This document shows, piece after piece, positions 6,176-8,871 of a DNA stretch of 8,871 nt. Numbering within the stretch: position 1 is the stretch's first letter; each line of letters begins with the position of its first letter. This DNA is from an uncultured Oscillospiraceae bacterium. Lineage in GTDB: Bacteria; Bacillota; Clostridia; Oscillospirales; Oscillospiraceae. Below the pieces are notes generated by a model. The model had not been told where the DNA came from. It worked only from the letters and a program-made list of their open reading frames with translations, and did no database searches. The position numbers and the translations under genes were made by a program. Location: positions 1 through 8,871 of the forward strand of contig CAKTVG010000042.1 of assembly GCA_934622035.1 (NCBI GenBank), in the 5' to 3' direction.

Positions 6176-7597
6176 TCATCCGAAGAGGCAATCCATAGTG
6201 AGGTCGTTCTGGACAAGGTTGCGATACTTGTTGTGGGAGACACCAAATGTGGTTATGAGTGCGAGGTGCAGTGCCTTGCGTGTTCCGGACACGGTTCTGA
6301 ACACAGACAGTTTTGACTCAAGTGCCTTGGCGTAGGATGCGTCAATCACAAAAATGTCTTTTGAATATTTCATTTCGCAGACAGTTACGACATTGTCGCC
6401 TCTGTCAATCAGAAGGTCAATCTGCGCTCCAGCGTGCGTTTCCGTCTGCGATGCTCTCCAGGAAGCCACGTTAGATAGGATCCCGGATATTCCCAGTTCC
6501 TTTTTGATTTGTGGAATATGCTGGAGGCAAACCCTTTCGAACGCTAGTCCCGCCCAAGTGTTGTGCTCGCTTGTCAGGTAAGTGTGGGACCAATAGTTCT
6601 CATCTGCAAACCTATCCTTGAGAATGCAATGGTAGTAGAACAGCGTATAATTGTCTATCAATTGATAGATTGCATCTTTCTCTTTCTTCCCGAAGGATGT
6701 ATAGTGTCTGATAAAACCACATTCCTCAAGATCTTCCAGAATAGCCTTGAATGTGCCACCGTCTTCGATTCCCGTCTTGGCCAGAATTTCCTGACGGCTC
6801 AGACCTGCTTTCTTTCCGTTCAAGGCCTCAATTACTTTGATGAATTTCTCCGGTCTGTTGAACAGAACCTGGTACAGCGCTCCAAATTCATCCCTCAACT
6901 TGGCGTTTTCGGAAAAGAACAGCTCATCTACATTCTGAGCTACACTCAAACCTCGCCTTAGGAAACTCCAATAATAAGGTATTCCACCAAGGATCATATA
7001 CATCTCCAACACATCCTTGCGAACCATTGAAAGTCCGGCCGCGGAAGCATATTGCTCACATTCCGACAATGTGAAAGGTGCGACCTTTATCTTCTCGGTA
7101 ATTCTACCCCGAAGCCCATCCTTGTTCTTCAGAAGCTTTTTCGTTATCCAAGAAGTGGCGCTTCCGCACACAATCAACACGATGTCTTTCTGCGGCCTTG
7201 CCGTGGCCCATCCATTCCAAAAATGCTCCAAGGCACTGACCATTTTAGATTTGGGAGTGTCCATCCACGGAAGCTCATCAATGAATATCACCTTTTTGCC
7301 GGCAGGTGCGGAATCAATCAACTGTTTAAGCTTATCAAATGCCTCGAACCAGGTCTTTGGGACGGGACACTGGCTTAATCCAGCATTCCTGAGGGAATCC
7401 CTGAAAGCTACAAGCTGATTCCTCAGATCACCCTTTGCGACCCCCGTATGCTGGAATGTGAACTGATAGTTGAATGCCTCGCGGATCAGATAGGTTTTGC
7501 CGACACGCCGTCTGCCATAGACAGCGCAAAACTGAGAATCCTTCTTTTCCAGTAGTCCCCAAAGGGTTCCGCATTCTTTCTTACGTCCGATAATCAT
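6176..7597 (-). CDS. AAA-family ATPase with DUF234 / PD-(D/E)XK-like C-terminal domain
   Basis: From the ATG at 7597 the product has 473 residues and begins MIIGRKKE, the usual start of this archaeal-type ATPase_2 family; a TTG at 7606 would add three. Walker A is GRRRVGKT (28-35), Walker B VIFIDELPW (103-111), and a sensor strand LIVCGSATSW follows. Residues about 250-300 (LSRQEILAKTGIEDGGTFKAIL) form a winged helix. The C-terminal DUF234 region carries a PD-(D/E)XK-like pattern: QIDLLIDRG with D394, then VCEMKYSK with E408 and K410. Length and order are normal for the family, which is abundant in Bacteroidales and often multicopy. Substrate is unknown; nuclease activity is possible, not shown. 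The protein is presumably cytoplasmic. It is probably transcribed from the promoter at 7624-7653 and has no obvious functional link to the Fic gene beyond orientation. Confidence 0.92.
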   Translation of the reverse strand: MIIGRKKECGTLWGLLEKKDSQFCAVYGRRRVGKTYLIREAFNYQFTFQHTGVAKGDLRNQLVAFRDSLRNAGLSQCPVPKTWFEAFDKLKQLIDSAPAGKKVIFIDELPWMDTPKSKMVSALEHFWNGWATARPQKDIVLIVCGSATSWITKKLLKNKDGLRGRITEKIKVAPFTLSECEQYASAAGLSMVRKDVLEMYMILGGIPYYWSFLRRGLSVAQNVDELFFSENAKLRDEFGALYQVLFNRPEKFIKVIEALNGKKAGLSRQEILAKTGIEDGGTFKAILEDLEECGFIRHYTSFGKKEKDAIYQLIDNYTLFYYHCILKDRFADENYWSHTYLTSEHNTWAGLAFERVCLQHIPQIKKELGISGILSNVASWRASQTETHAGAQIDLLIDRGDNVVTVCEMKYSKDIFVIDASYAKALESKLSVFRTVSGTRKALHLALITTFGVSHNKYRNLVQNDLTMDCLFG

Positions 7598-7623
7598 AAT
7601 AGTCAAAAATAGAGTTTCCGCTG

Positions 7624-7653
7624 CAAATATAACAAAAATACGCCTATAATCAG
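7624..7653 (-). promoter_or_regulatory. Probable Bacteroides-type promoter of the DUF234 ATPase gene
   Basis: On the minus strand TATATTTG (7631-7624) is an exact -7 element; 19 bases upstream lies CTG (7653-7651) in place of TTG. The leader would be about 20 bases to the ATG at 7597. The heptamer TTCCGCT occurs around it at 7616-7622 and 7679-7685, and inverted (AGCGGAA) at 7652-7658. Confidence 0.6.
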
Positions 7654-7685
7654 CGGAATCTTATGAATTTTATAGACATTCCGCT
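7652..7685. repeat. Inverted repeat AGCGGAAT / ATTCCGCT upstream of the ATPase gene
   Basis: AGCGGAAT (7652-7659) and ATTCCGCT (7678-7685) are perfect 8-bp arms 18 bases apart. One arm overlaps the -33 position of the putative ATPase promoter, and a third 7-base copy lies at 7616-7622 between promoter and gene. A repressor or activator site is plausible. The arms could also form a weak hairpin in transcripts reading through from the fic gene. Confidence 0.45.
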
Positions 7686-7706
7686 AGATATAGGGCGTTA
7701 TTTGTT

Positions 7707-7737
7707 TTGATAGGTGCTGGTGTTGTTATTACCTTTG
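7707..7737 (+). promoter_or_regulatory. Possible plus-strand promoter pointing into the fic 3' end
   Basis: TTG (7707-7709) and TACCTTTG (7730-7737) are separated by 20 bases, within the accepted spacing for the Bacteroides consensus. It would fire toward 7745 and beyond, antisense to the fic gene. No convincing plus-strand gene lies downstream. The match could be chance in AT-rich intergenic DNA. Confidence 0.35.
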
Positions 7738-7747
7738 GGTAAGTTAG

Positions 7748-7768
7748 TCCATAGAATAAGGCTATGGA
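7748..7768 (-). terminator. Small hairpin downstream of the fic stop, weak terminator candidate
   Basis: TCCATAG (7748-7754) pairs with CTATGGA (7762-7768) around a 7-base loop, starting about 20 bases after the fic stop on the minus strand. No T-run follows on the minus strand, so termination efficiency is doubtful. Confidence 0.3.
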
Positions 7769-7868
7769 ATGGAAAACGTCGGGCGCTTTATCCGTTGACC
7801 TCCCAGTGGCCGCCTTTGTCGGGACCGATGCGGCGGAGGAGGCCGGCGGCTTTCAGGTTGGCGAGATG
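7768..7868. repeat. Direct repeat, copy 2 (3' end of the intact fic gene)
   Basis: This copy aligns without gaps to 3970-4070. It covers the last 27 codons of fic including the stop (7788-7790), plus 20 bases beyond it. Identity is highest within the coding part and lower after the stop, which fits conservation by coding constraint or shared descent followed by drift. Confidence 0.85.
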
Positions 7869-8822
7869 TTTCTCGACGGCTTTCGGAGATATTCCGATTC
7901 TTCGGGCCAGAGAGGCGGCGCTGAGAGAACCGTCCTTTGACAGCATATTCAGGATTATCTCCCTACTTTTCGGTTTTTTTCCATCGCGGGCGGAATAAAC
8001 CGGACTTTCCTCTTCGAGCAGACCTGTTGATTGCAGATAGTTGTCAATGTCTCGGCGGAGGACCTTTGCCGTGGTGCGGAACATAAACTCTCTGAATATG
8101 TTCAAGTCTTCGCTTTCCCGGGCAGCGATGAGCGATTTGATGTAATCCTCTTTGTCTTCCTTTAATATGATCGAAGGGATAAGGCCGAACTCGAACTGGA
8201 GTTGGTTCATCAGCAGGCGGGCCATCCTGCCGTTCCCGTCTGCCCAAGGATGGATGGTGACCAAGTTGAAATGGGCATCAAAACTTATTGAATATAACTG
8301 GTTGATGTCTTTGCTCTTGCTGCTCCGTCTCGCTTCGTTGATCCACTCGCATAATTCGGTCAGTCTCGCGGGAACCTTACTGTAATTCATATAGGATTTG
8401 CCTCCGAATCCGGCGGTGACATTCAGCAGACGCAGCTGGCCTTTTGCCGATGAAAACTCTCCTAACGCTGTTTTGTAATCTTTCCCGGTGTTCTTCATTA
8501 CCAAGGAAGAAAGTTCCATAAGCATATTCGTTGTTATCGGTGTATGCGCCCTCGCATATTCAATTGACCTCTCATAGGCTGCCTTGAGGTCAAGGTTCAT
8601 ATTCTGTTCCGCAATACTTTTGCCCTTGATGCTGACCCCTTGGTCGAACATAATCTGGTTCTCGATCTCGGTGATTGTCGAACCCTCGATTGCGGTTGAA
8701 TGGGTAACGAGCGAGTACAGATAGAACTTGTCGTAATCTATCTGCTGGTCGATGCCCAGTCTTCGATATTCATAGATGATGTTTTCAAGATCAGCCTGAC
8801 TTGAACTGAAAAAAGTTGTCAC
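7788..8822 (-). CDS. Fic-family protein (AMPylase type) with inhibitory motif and C-terminal winged helix
   Basis: From the GTG at 8822 the product has 344 residues. The frame has no stop up to the window edge, so a start outside is possible; a TTG also lies at 8858. I prefer GTG because M-T-T-F-F-S-S-S-Q then leads straight into the conserved YRRLGIDQQIDYDKFYLYS region. The inhibitory motif STAIEG (42-47, E46) is N-terminal to the Fic core, as in class II Fic proteins. The catalytic motif HPWADGNGRMAR (191-202) has the His and the GNGR phosphate loop intact. Residues about 297-344 are a winged helix (LARRIGISPKAVEKHLANLK) ending KGGHWEVNG. Such enzymes transfer AMP to Ser, Thr or Tyr of target proteins and are held in check by the inhibitory Glu. 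The winged helix suggests DNA binding, perhaps autoregulation. The target is unknown. The DUF234 ATPase gene follows in the same direction after about 190 bases. Confidence 0.92.
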   Translation of the reverse strand: MTTFFSSSQADLENIIYEYRRLGIDQQIDYDKFYLYSLVTHSTAIEGSTITEIENQIMFDQGVSIKGKSIAEQNMNLDLKAAYERSIEYARAHTPITTNMLMELSSLVMKNTGKDYKTALGEFSSAKGQLRLLNVTAGFGGKSYMNYSKVPARLTELCEWINEARRSSKSKDINQLYSISFDAHFNLVTIHPWADGNGRMARLLMNQLQFEFGLIPSIILKEDKEDYIKSLIAARESEDLNIFREFMFRTTAKVLRRDIDNYLQSTGLLEEESPVYSARDGKKPKSREIILNMLSKDGSLSAASLARRIGISPKAVEKHLANLKAAGLLRRIGPDKGGHWEVNG

Positions 8823-8846
8823 TGTACGGGGAGAAAGAGTACAGTG
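8820..8846. promoter_or_regulatory. Palindrome at the proposed fic start
   Basis: CACTGTAC (8820-8827) and GTACAGTG (8839-8846) are perfect 8-bp arms around 11 bases. The proposed GTG start (8822-8820) lies at the end of the left arm on the plus strand. It could be an operator for the Fic winged helix or another regulator, or an RNA hairpin that hides the start codon. If translation begins further upstream it is only coding sequence. Confidence 0.4.
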
Positions 8847-8871
8847 AAATGGAAGCAATAATGCAGGACGT

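Noticed and set aside
1..8871. CRISPR array, tRNA, rRNA or transposase
   Set aside because: No regularly spaced repeats, no cloverleaf or rRNA-like sequence and no transposase or integrase motifs were seen on either strand.

Overview
The window looks like an accessory, defence- and conflict-rich stretch of a Bacteroidales (Bacteroidota) chromosome or integrated element. Three things point there. The proteins are typical of the group: a coiled-coil surface-type protein ending in a FISUMP-like domain, a DUF234-type ATPase and a Fic/winged-helix protein. The promoters match the Bacteroides consensus TTG-N19-TAnnTTTG; two on the minus strand are exact. Clear Shine-Dalgarno sequences are lacking before the starts. 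Genus cannot be fixed from the sequence alone.

Layout. Plus strand, 1-3027: the 3' part of a long coiled-coil protein gene (1-1842, open at the left edge) whose last third changes abruptly to AT-rich sequence; a 65-residue protein of unknown function (1900-2097); a perfect 12-bp hairpin (2108-2139); and an AbiH-family abortive-infection gene (2161-3027). A 285-bp non-coding gap (3028-3312) holds interleaved complementary segments. The rest is on the minus strand: a parD-parE toxin-antitoxin pair (3856-3313) with an exact promoter; a short remnant of a winged-helix C-terminus (about 3930-4085); a membrane-anchored TerB-like/FtsK-gamma-like/CbxX-type AAA+ ATPase (6049-4094) with its own exact promoter; an archaeal-type AAA ATPase with a DUF234/PD-(D/E)XK C-terminus (7597-6176); and a Fic-family AMPylase-type protein with a C-terminal winged helix (8822-7788, frame open to the right edge).

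How it fits together. AbiH, ParDE and Fic are stress, anti-phage or conflict proteins, so the window reads as a patchwork of small defence modules, each with its own promoter, rather than one operon. The two ATPase genes lie between two directly repeated 101-bp copies (88/101 identical by eye, no gaps) of the 3' end of a Fic-type gene: one intact at 7768-7868, one degenerate at 3970-4070. This suggests the roughly 3.8-kb ATPase segment was inserted or rearranged next to a fic-like 3' end. The AAA+ protein's architecture (two membrane helices, TerB-like helices, an FtsK-gamma-like winged helix with a changed recognition helix, CbxX-type AAA+) is the most unusual single item. All functional statements are read from motifs by eye; no database search was run.
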